A stretch of 64,000 bases of DNA from Streptomyces sp. NBC_01750 (GTDB taxonomy: Bacteria > Actinomycetota > Actinomycetes > Streptomycetales > Streptomycetaceae). Numbering within the stretch: the first letter of the stretch is position 1; the number at the start of each line of letters is the position of its first letter. This document shows, in pieces, positions 57,464-64,000 of the stretch. The notes beneath the pieces are model-generated. The model had not been told where the DNA came from and ran no database searches. It worked only from the letters and a program-made list of their open reading frames with translations. Both the position numbers and the translations under genes were made by a program. The DNA is taken from the NCBI RefSeq assembly GCF_035918095.1, contig NZ_CP109137.1:868001-932000 (forward strand), given 5' to 3'.

Positions 57464-58747
57464 TCAGTTCGCAGCCGGCTCCACCTCTCCGCGACGGCGG
57501 ACCCGCGCGGCGAGCAGGCTGCCGACGAAGCCGGCGGCCAGTCCCCAGACCACGGCCAGGCCGAGCGACGTGAACAGCATCGGACGCAGGAACACCTCTC
57601 CGGCGAGGCCGCCTCCGATGTCTCCGAGGCCCAGTAGCGACAGGCCGTAGTGCGCCGAGAGCCGGGCGACGAGGCAGATGGTGAGCACCGTGAGGGCGAG
57701 CGCCACCGCCATGTGCACCGCGTGCTGCCAGGGCCGCGTCCGGGCTGGTGAGCGGGCCGCCATGAGGAACGCGGCGGCGGGCAGCAGGAGCGCGGCGACG
57801 ACCAGCAGCCACCAGGCCCGTCCGTCGTACTGGGTGAGCGAACTCAGGTTGAGGGTGGAGCCGTCCGAGGTGCGCAGTACCGAGTCCATCACGTGCGGCA
57901 CCGGCAGCCCGAAGGGGCCCTGCACCTTCCCCTCCCAGGAAGCGCCGAGGCCGAGCGTGAGGGCGAGCCAGGCGAGGTTCGGCAGTCCGAGGAGGAGCAC
58001 GGCGCACGTCTCGGCCGGGTGACCACGGGTGACCAGGACGACGAGTCCGATGACCAGCCCCAGTACGACGTACGCCATCAGCAGCGCCACCATGGCGAAA
58101 GCTGCGGGGCGCACCGACTCCTGGAAGCGCACCAGCCGGGCGGGCAGCGGCGCCTTGCGCGAGACGAGAAGGGCCAGCACGAGCAGGGCCGCCAGCCACA
58201 GCAGGCCGAACACCAGGGTGAGAGCGATGTCGGCCCGGAACCCGACCTCGGGTGATGCGTCCAGCAGGTCGCCGATGTCCGCGATCGTCCGGTCCCCGGG
58301 CCGGACGGCGAAGCTGTGGCGGGCCAGGGCCGCGAGGGCGATGAGTGCGAGCGCCCACACCGCCGCCATCCTGGCGGCCCAGCCGGTCAGTTCGCGGGTA
58401 CTGGCGACGGCTCGGTTCCGCAGCGGCCGGAGAAAGCCGCCGGCGATGACCAGGGCCCCGGCGAGGGTCACCGAGAGAGGCATCACCGTGAGGCCCGCCT
58501 GCGTCTCGGCGATCAGCCCGGCGTCTCCCGAGAGGTCGACCGAGCCGCCGACGGCCATCACGACGACGGCCGCGACGACCCGCGGAAACGCGTTCCCGGG
58601 GAGCTCTGCCGCGCCCGCCGCCCACAGGCCGAGAGAGGCCGTGACGATCATGAGGGCCAGCCCGGCGAGCACCGCTGCGAGGGCGTCACGCCAGCCGTGG
58701 GAGGCACGTCTCCTGCCGGCCCGTTCGCTGGATAGCTGCTGGCTCAC
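57464..58747 (-). CDS. Streptophobe family membrane protein
   Basis: 427 aa with about 11-12 hydrophobic helices and short loops; N-terminal ERAGRRRASHGWRDALAAVLAGLALMIVTASLGLWAAG and GNAFPRVVAAVVVMAVGGSVDLSG match streptophobe proteins, a Streptomyces family of unknown function. Convergent to the kinase. Confidence 0.85.
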   Translation of the reverse strand: MSQQLSSERAGRRRASHGWRDALAAVLAGLALMIVTASLGLWAAGAAELPGNAFPRVVAAVVVMAVGGSVDLSGDAGLIAETQAGLTVMPLSVTLAGALVIAGGFLRPLRNRAVASTRELTGWAARMAAVWALALIALAALARHSFAVRPGDRTIADIGDLLDASPEVGFRADIALTLVFGLLWLAALLVLALLVSRKAPLPARLVRFQESVRPAAFAMVALLMAYVVLGLVIGLVVLVTRGHPAETCAVLLLGLPNLAWLALTLGLGASWEGKVQGPFGLPVPHVMDSVLRTSDGSTLNLSSLTQYDGRAWWLLVVAALLLPAAAFLMAARSPARTRPWQHAVHMAVALALTVLTICLVARLSAHYGLSLLGLGDIGGGLAGEVFLRPMLFTSLGLAVVWGLAAGFVGSLLAARVRRRGEVEPAAN

Positions 58748-58948
58748 GCTGCCACGCTAAACAGGGGTCCGGCACTCCGCCCCCCGGGAGAGCCGACCGC
58801 GTCAGCTTGCGGGCCGGAGGGGTGCGGCGCACACAATAGTGACGGTCAAGGAAGGAAAGTGAGAATACTTCACTTTCACCCACATTCGCTGACATTCCTG
58901 TGCCGAGTTTCCTGCGCTGCGCGATTCCTACGCTGGGAAGAAGAGCCC

Positions 58949-60304
58949 GTGAGTGCCCAACCGCCACCGTCCGAACGTCCCACCGGACCTCCCTCGGGCC
59001 CGCTCTCAGGCCCGTCGCGGCCGGGTTCGACGCCTCCGCCCGGTCCGGTGCCGCCGAAGCCCCCACCGAGCGGCGGGGGCTTCGGCGGCACCGGACCGGG
59101 CGGCACAGGCGGCACCGGCGGACCGGGCGGACCGCCGCAGGGCCCGGGCGAGGGCCCCGGCCACCCCTGGTGGCGGTCCGTCCCACGGATTGCGGCGATC
59201 GCCGCCGCGCTCGTGGTAGCGGTGGTGCTGACCATCGTCTTCACCCGTCCCAACGAATCGGCCAAGGCTGCCGAGGTGGTCCTCGAACCCGCCGGCTCCA
59301 CCGGCCCGGATCCGTTCACCGAATCCACGGCGCGGGAGAGCACCCCTCCACCGACGCTTCCCAGACTGCCGAGCACCCCGGCCAACGCCACCCGCAGTGT
59401 GCGGGGATCGACCCCCGGCCTCTACACCGGGACCCGAAAGGTTGCCAGCTGCGACGTGGAGAAGCAGGTCAGCTCTCTCACGGCCGATCCGGCCAAGAAC
59501 CGGGCGTTCGCCTCGGTCCACGGCATCGCGCCCGCCGCCGTTCCCGCATACCTGCGGTCACTGACGCCCGTACAGCTCGGCATGGACACCCGGGTCACCA
59601 ACCACGGCTACAAGAACGGCGCCACCACCAGTTACCAGGCGGTCCTGCAGGCCGGTACGGCCGTGCTCGTCGACGGCCGGGGCGTGCCGCAGGTGCGCTG
59701 CGGTTGCGGCAATCCGCTGCGGCCTCTGGTCCCGTTGAAGGGCACACCCAAACCGAAAGGTGACCCCTGGCCCGCGTACCGGCCCTCGAACGTCGTGGTC
59801 GTGGCGCCCTCCGTCACGGTGGTGAACGTGTTCATCGTGTTCGACCCGCACAAGAATGACTGGTTCTCCCGCGACAGGGGCGACACCGGCCGCCATGACA
59901 AGAAGACCTCCCCTCCGGTGAGACAAGAGCTGCCGCGCTTCCCCGACACGTCGTCGCCGTCCCCGGGCGAGTCATCGCCCTCTCCCGGCAGCTCGTCGCC
60001 GTCCCCGGGGAAACCGAATCTGCGGCCCGAGTCCTCCGAGCCCCCGGCATCCCCGGCGCCCGGCAGCTCAACCCCGTCCCCTGCACAACCGAACCTGCGG
60101 CCCGAGTCCTCCGAGCCCCCGGCATCCCCGCCGCCCGGCAGCTCAACCCCGTCCCCGGGGAAACCGAATCTGCGGCCTGAGTCCTCCGAGCCCCCGACGT
60201 CCTCGCTGCCTGCGCCACCGCCTCCCGCGGTCCCGGAATCTCCTTCCGGACCCGCCTCGGGGTCGGAGTCGTCTCCCCTCCTGCCGAACTCACCCGTGAC
60301 CTGA
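58949..60304 (+). CDS. DUF6777 family membrane protein with tandem repeats
   Basis: 451 aa from GTG 58949 (ribosome site GGGAAGAAG). Pro/Gly-rich cytoplasmic N-terminus containing a palindrome at DNA level, one membrane helix (AAIAAALVVAVVLTIVF), then the DUF6777 domain: EVVLEPAGSTGPDPFT, GSTPGLYTGTRKVASCDVEKQVSSL, GTAVLVDGRGVPQVRCGCGNPLRP. The C-terminal tail repeats PSPGKPNLRPESSEPPAS three times. Extracellular, probably wall-spanning. Confidence 0.87.
   Translation: MSAQPPPSERPTGPPSGPLSGPSRPGSTPPPGPVPPKPPPSGGGFGGTGPGGTGGTGGPGGPPQGPGEGPGHPWWRSVPRIAAIAAALVVAVVLTIVFTRPNESAKAAEVVLEPAGSTGPDPFTESTARESTPPPTLPRLPSTPANATRSVRGSTPGLYTGTRKVASCDVEKQVSSLTADPAKNRAFASVHGIAPAAVPAYLRSLTPVQLGMDTRVTNHGYKNGATTSYQAVLQAGTAVLVDGRGVPQVRCGCGNPLRPLVPLKGTPKPKGDPWPAYRPSNVVVVAPSVTVVNVFIVFDPHKNDWFSRDRGDTGRHDKKTSPPVRQELPRFPDTSSPSPGESSPSPGSSSPSPGKPNLRPESSEPPASPAPGSSTPSPAQPNLRPESSEPPASPPPGSSTPSPGKPNLRPESSEPPTSSLPAPPPPAVPESPSGPASGSESSPLLPNSPVT
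59036..59103. repeat. Perfect 29-base inverted repeat inside the DUF6777 gene
   Basis: Arms 59036-59064 and 59075-59103 are exact reverse complements, with a 10-base loop. Encodes Pro-rich then Gly-rich text. Pro and Gly codons are complementary, yet a flawless 29-base match is striking. Confidence 0.9.
60001..60222 (+). repeat. Three tandem 75-base repeats in DUF6777 tail
   Basis: Copies start near 60012, 60087 and 60162 (period 75) and encode KPNLRPESSEPP plus a Ser/Pro-rich spacer. Confidence 0.88.
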
Positions 60305-60358
60305 GGAGCCGGACGAATCCGGAGACGGCTCGGGCATGACGGCTCGGGTGATGAAGGC

Positions 60359-61375
60359 TCAGGCGATGACGGCCGGAGACGTGCCGGACTTCACGGTCAT
60401 CCGGGGTGTTCCGCCGCCGTCCGCCGGAATCGACCAGAGGTCGGCACCGAAATCGCCGGGCAGTGCGTAGAGGAGCGTGTCGCCGGTCAGCCACAAGGGC
60501 TGGTCGTCGACGCTTCTCCGCTCGGCGAGCGCGGTCTCCCTGCCTGTGCGCAGGTCCAGCACGTGCAGCCGCCAGGGGGTGGCGGCGGGGGCGCCGGGGA
60601 CGCGCTTCTTGAAGGCGATCCGTGTGCCGTCCGGGGACAGGGAGGGGCACTCGACGTTCTCGCGCACGGTGCGCAGAGTGCGCCGGGCCAGGTCGCCCTC
60701 GACCAGATAGGTACGGCCGCCGGTGGCGAGGGTCGCGTAGAAGCGGTTGTCGTCGGCGGCGAAGGTGACGCCCCAGAAGTTGTGGTCGGCGGCCCGGTGC
60801 CGGCGCCCGTCCCTGATCACGGTGAAGCTCTCGAGATCGGCGTGGAGGGTGCCGGTGCGGGTGTCGTAGATGGCGGTACGGGTGGAGAAGGCGCCGCCCG
60901 CGTATGAGTCTCCGCTGACGAAGACCGTCCACGCCGCCAGTCGCCCGCTCGGGGACACCCGGGCGCGGGTGGGCATTCCGGGTGCCGGGAACGTACGGAC
61001 GGGCCGCAACCGCGTGTCGAGGAGCACGGCTTCGTGGCCGGGGATCACTCCGCCAGTCGCTCGGAGGCAGATGCCTGTGCCGGCGGCCGCGTGAAAGCGC
61101 AGGCAGTTGCCGGGCGCGGCGGTGCGCGGGCCGGCCGGGCCGGTCAGAGGAACGGAGGAGATGTGATCGCGCTGCGGGCCCCAGGCGAGGTTGCGGAAGA
61201 GGAGCCGACCGGGCTGACGCAACGTCACCGCACCGGCTCGGGCGACCGGTTCGCCGGGCCTGGCCCGCTCGTGCTCGGTGGCGCGGTCGGCGGCCCGCAG
61301 CGTGGCCACGGCGGCGACCGCGGCCAGGACCACGGTGGCGATGGCGAGGATGAGCAGTCGGGCCCGCATGCTCAT
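60359..61375 (-). CDS. WD40/TolB-like membrane-anchored protein
   Basis: 338 aa from ATG 61375 (ATGA overlap with the MFS gene). Signal/anchor helix LLILAIATVVLAAVAAVATL, then beta-propeller-like repeats with the PD40 pattern: RVSPSGRLAAWTVF, TFAADDNRFYATLATGGRTYLVEGD and SLSPDGTRIAFKKR. Likely surface exposed. Co-translated with the MFS gene. Confidence 0.8.
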   Translation of the reverse strand: MSMRARLLILAIATVVLAAVAAVATLRAADRATEHERARPGEPVARAGAVTLRQPGRLLFRNLAWGPQRDHISSVPLTGPAGPRTAAPGNCLRFHAAAGTGICLRATGGVIPGHEAVLLDTRLRPVRTFPAPGMPTRARVSPSGRLAAWTVFVSGDSYAGGAFSTRTAIYDTRTGTLHADLESFTVIRDGRRHRAADHNFWGVTFAADDNRFYATLATGGRTYLVEGDLARRTLRTVRENVECPSLSPDGTRIAFKKRVPGAPAATPWRLHVLDLRTGRETALAERRSVDDQPLWLTGDTLLYALPGDFGADLWSIPADGGGTPRMTVKSGTSPAVIA

Positions 61376-62643
61376 GAGTGACTCCCTCGGTGGAGGACGA
61401 CGGCCACCGCCATGGCGAGGGCCAGGCCGGTGGCAGCCGCGGTCAGAGCGCCTTCGGGCCCGAGGTACATCCACGCCGCGCCGAAGAGCAGTGAGCCCAC
61501 GAAACGCGCGAGGGCCCCGGCCGTCTGGACGAGGCCGAGGCCGCTCGCCTTCAGATGCGGCGGCAGCAGCGGGCCCGCTGCTGCCATCAGCACGCCGTCG
61601 GTGGCCGCGTAGAACACACCGAGCAGGACCAGTACGCACCCGGCCGCAGCCGGTCCGCCTGTGCCGGGCGCAAGGAGCAGCACATATGCGAAGAGCAACG
61701 CCCCATGGCCCGCGAGGAAGACCGCGCGGCGGCCGATCCGGTCGGCCAGCCGGCCGAGCGGCACGGCCAGCAGCAGGAACCCGGCGGCGGTGCCGACAGG
61801 CAGCAGCGGGAAGTACGCAGTGGGCAGGCCGAGGCGGCGCTGGAGCAGCAGGTAGAGGAACGAGTCGCTCACCGTGACCACGCCGAGCAGTGCGGCGATC
61901 AGGCACAACCGTGGCAGGCCGGGGGTGCGGGCGAGGGTGCGCAGCGACCTCCGGCCGGGTCGCTGCCGGTTCTCCGCCGCGGGACTTCGCGTGGCGCCTT
62001 CCCGTACGAAGAGCACAAGCAGCAGCACGCCAAGTGCGGCGGCGCAGAAGCTGACCACGAACACCGCGTCGTAGCCGTCGCGTGCGGCCCACAGCACGGC
62101 GAATGCGGCGACCGGGCCGAGCAGGGCGCCCGCGGTGTCCATCGCCCGGTGCACTCCGAAGGCCCTGCCCTGCTCCTCGGGCGGGCAGGACAAAGAGATC
62201 AGCGCGTCCCGTGGGGCGGTGCGGAGTCCCTTGCCGGTGCGGTCGGCGGCGAGCACGGCGCCGACCGCCCAGGGTGTCGTGGCGGCGAGCAGGGCGAGCT
62301 TGCAGAAGGCGGACAGGGCATAGCCGGTGCCGGCGACGAGTTTGCGGCGCTGGGCGCGGTCGGCGAGGTGTCCGCCGAGCAGCCGGGACAGCACCGTCGC
62401 ACCCTGGTAGAGACCGTCGAGGGCGCCGAAGGCCAGCGGGGACATACCGAGGCCGACGACGAGATAGAGCGGTAGTACGGCGGTGACCATCTCGGCGGAG
62501 ACATCCGTGACCAGGCTGACCGCGCCGAGGGCGATGACGTTGCCGGCGACCGCGCGGCGGGCTCCGGTGCCGCGCGGGGGGCCCGGCCGGGTGCGGCGTA
62601 CACCCGCGGTGGTGTCGGCGGCCCGGCCGGCCGACAGATACAC
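61372..62643 (-). CDS. MFS transporter
   Basis: 423 aa with 12 predicted helices. SRLLGGHLADRAQRRKLVAGTGYALSA (motif A), DRTGKGLRTAPRDALISLS and VPLGRLADRIGRRAVFLAGHG (second-half motif A). Substrate unknown; its partner is the propeller protein just downstream. Confidence 0.88.
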   Translation of the reverse strand: MYLSAGRAADTTAGVRRTRPGPPRGTGARRAVAGNVIALGAVSLVTDVSAEMVTAVLPLYLVVGLGMSPLAFGALDGLYQGATVLSRLLGGHLADRAQRRKLVAGTGYALSAFCKLALLAATTPWAVGAVLAADRTGKGLRTAPRDALISLSCPPEEQGRAFGVHRAMDTAGALLGPVAAFAVLWAARDGYDAVFVVSFCAAALGVLLLVLFVREGATRSPAAENRQRPGRRSLRTLARTPGLPRLCLIAALLGVVTVSDSFLYLLLQRRLGLPTAYFPLLPVGTAAGFLLLAVPLGRLADRIGRRAVFLAGHGALLFAYVLLLAPGTGGPAAAGCVLVLLGVFYAATDGVLMAAAGPLLPPHLKASGLGLVQTAGALARFVGSLLFGAAWMYLGPEGALTAAATGLALAMAVAVVLHRGSHS

Positions 62644-62689
62644 GGGTGTCTCCCTTCCAGTGGCTGAGATACCGTCAGAACATCAGGGA

Positions 62690-63880
62690 TCAGAACCAGT
62701 TGACGGTCAGAGGGAAAGTGGTGCCGGCGGAGGCCGTGGTGGCGTCGGCGGCCGTGGCGGTGCTCCGGAGGGTGCCGGTCTGCCAGGGCTTTCCGGTGAT
62801 ACGGCCGGTCGAGGTGTCGATGGACAGGCCGAACGGCAGTCCGGAGGCGCTGTACTTGATCGGAGCCCTGCCGCCGGTCGCGGTGATCTGGATGGTGCAG
62901 CTCTGGTTGAACTTGCAGGTCTGCGCACCGGGGTCGGCCACGCTCAGATCCCCGCCGGGCGGCGTGCTGTCGCCGAAGACCTCGGTTACGGAGGTCGCGC
63001 TCGCCGCGTTGCCTGCGTGGGTGGTACCGAACAGGTCCTCGAAGGTGCGCAGCAGGTTGTAGTGGTTGTACGCGCCGCTGAACGTGCCCTGCTTGACCTT
63101 GGCCCCGGAGAAGACCGTGGCGATCCGGTTGGAGCCGAGGTAGTTGTCCTCGTCCCAAGTGAGCACCAGCAGACTGTTGTTGGCCTTGGCCCACTGTGCG
63201 TAGGTGTCGAGGTTGTTCTTCATCCATGTGTCTCCCGTGCCGACGGGGCACGAGTGCATGTCATTGCACTGGTTCGGGACGACGAACGACAGCTGCGGCA
63301 GCTGGGTGAAGTCACTCTTCGGGAACTGCGTCCAGGTCTTGCCGGTGTTGAGAGGCACGTTCCTGAAGGCGAACCAGGGGTTGTGCTTCTGCGCGTACTG
63401 GCCGTTCGTGCAGGCGGTGGAGCCCTCGCTCGGCAGGTCTTCGTTATAGGTGGCGAATGTCCTGCCGGCGGCGATCAGCTCCTGTCCGAGGTTGGCGGCG
63501 CTCATGGACTGCGGCGTGTAGCAGCCGTCGCCGGTGATGCCCTGGGTGCCGCCGGAGAAGAGGTTGAAGTAGTTCGGCTGGCTGGGGTGGGTCAGCGCCC
63601 GCATGCCGGTCAGACTGGCGCCGGCGTTCGCGAGCTGGTTGATGTAGGGCGCGTTGGAGCTGCCGATGATCTCGCCGTACTGCTTGTTCTCGAAGACGAC
63701 GACCACGACGTGGTCGTAACTGGGCAGTGCGGCAGCCGTCTTCGGCGCCGCGGCGTGGGAGTCGGCCGTCCCGGGGGCGGCGATCAGACAGAGGGTGCCG
63801 AAGATCCCGGCGGCAGCCGCGCGCCACTTCCGGGTGCTGCTGCCGTGCGGTGCCCGTTCCGGCAGGGCTCTTGGTCTCAT
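62690..63880 (-). CDS. Secreted phosphoesterase (acid phosphatase-like) with Ig-like tail
   Basis: 396 aa from ATG 63880 (ribosome site GAGGAG). Signal peptide (AAAAGIFGTLCLIAAPGTADSHAAA), catalytic region YDHVVVVVFENKQYGEIIG with metal ligands, SQPNYFNLFSG, LLVLTWDEDNYLGSNR. Phosphoesterase family (phospholipase C/acid phosphatase). Residues about 315-396 form a putative Ig domain (APIKYSASGLPFGLSIDTSTGRITG). Confidence 0.9.
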   Translation of the reverse strand: MRPRALPERAPHGSSTRKWRAAAAGIFGTLCLIAAPGTADSHAAAPKTAAALPSYDHVVVVVFENKQYGEIIGSSNAPYINQLANAGASLTGMRALTHPSQPNYFNLFSGGTQGITGDGCYTPQSMSAANLGQELIAAGRTFATYNEDLPSEGSTACTNGQYAQKHNPWFAFRNVPLNTGKTWTQFPKSDFTQLPQLSFVVPNQCNDMHSCPVGTGDTWMKNNLDTYAQWAKANNSLLVLTWDEDNYLGSNRIATVFSGAKVKQGTFSGAYNHYNLLRTFEDLFGTTHAGNAASATSVTEVFGDSTPPGGDLSVADPGAQTCKFNQSCTIQITATGGRAPIKYSASGLPFGLSIDTSTGRITGKPWQTGTLRSTATAADATTASAGTTFPLTVNWF

Positions 63881-63903
63881 GACGGTGCTCCTCCTTGTTC
63901 CTA

Positions 63904-64000
63904 TCACTCCTCGCGGCGGGCCGCGCCCGCCACCGCGATGTTCAGGAAGCGCGGCACGGGCCGTCCGCTGCTGCGGAACTCCTCGGCCACGGTGGAACGG
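63904..64000 (-). CDS. Partial gene, 5' end beyond window
   Basis: Last about 31 codons: STVAEEFRSSGRPVPRFLN, then IAVAGAARREE and a stop at 63906-63904. It runs upstream out of the window. Too short to assign; unrecognised. Confidence 0.5.
   Translation of the reverse strand, partial: RSTVAEEFRSSGRPVPRFLNIAVAGAARREE

Overview
This is a high-GC actinobacterial window and almost certainly Streptomyces chromosome. The support is strongly G/C-biased third codon positions, GTG starts, many ATGA start/stop overlaps, a streptogrisin-type protease, a streptophobe-type membrane protein, mycothiol-type and DUF6777-type proteins, and a cobalamin riboswitch on metE. No rRNA, tRNA, CRISPR array or complete insertion sequence was seen.

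Region 1 (1-18315) is the distal half of an extracellular contractile injection system (eCIS) operon, all on the + strand. It opens inside a large eCIS-type effector with hydrophobic segments, a Lys/Arg-rich linker and a C-terminal nuclease-like toxin module. An AT-richer small gene follows that is the best candidate for its immunity partner. The baseplate genes come next, tightly coupled: tube-associated protein, LysM protein, gpD-like hub, gpV-like spike, PAAR-like tip, gp25, two giant gpJ-like wedge proteins, gpI fused to a beta-helix, and DUF6519. A peptidoglycan amidase and a strong terminator-like hairpin close the operon. Sheath, tube and ATPase genes are not in the window and would be expected upstream.

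Region 2 (18371-25558) holds an ornithine cyclodeaminase-like gene, an HxlR regulator divergent from a quinone-type oxidoreductase with an inverted repeat between them, small stress or membrane proteins (PRC-barrel, DUF6629-like), gene remnants, and an MFS exporter carrying an unusual C-terminal regulatory-like domain.

Region 3 (25719-33646) is a cobalamin-linked block. The methylmalonyl-CoA mutase operon mutA-mutB-meaB (B12-dependent) converges on metE (B12-independent methionine synthase), which sits behind a cobalamin riboswitch.

Region 4 (33746-49662) is accessory metabolism: an FAD monooxygenase, a secreted protein, a DUF2993 protein, a DJ-1/PfpI protein divergent from a LysR regulator, a serine protease, and a glycolipid-binding protein. 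It also holds a partly decayed sugar-utilisation locus (DeoR regulator and intact GH4 6-phospho-beta-glucosidase flanked by remnants of a PfkB kinase and a GH38 alpha-mannosidase), then SRPBCC, DUF488, mycothiol-dependent isomerase-like, methyltransferase and permease genes.

Region 5 (49702-64000) contains a VWA two-gene operon, an NAD(P)-dependent dehydrogenase, and the type B ribosomal protein L31 gene with a Zur-box-like operator. An FHA-ABC transporter / Ser-Thr kinase module follows, then a streptophobe protein, a repeat-rich DUF6777 protein, a WD40-like secreted protein with an MFS partner, and a secreted phosphoesterase. A partial gene runs off the right edge.
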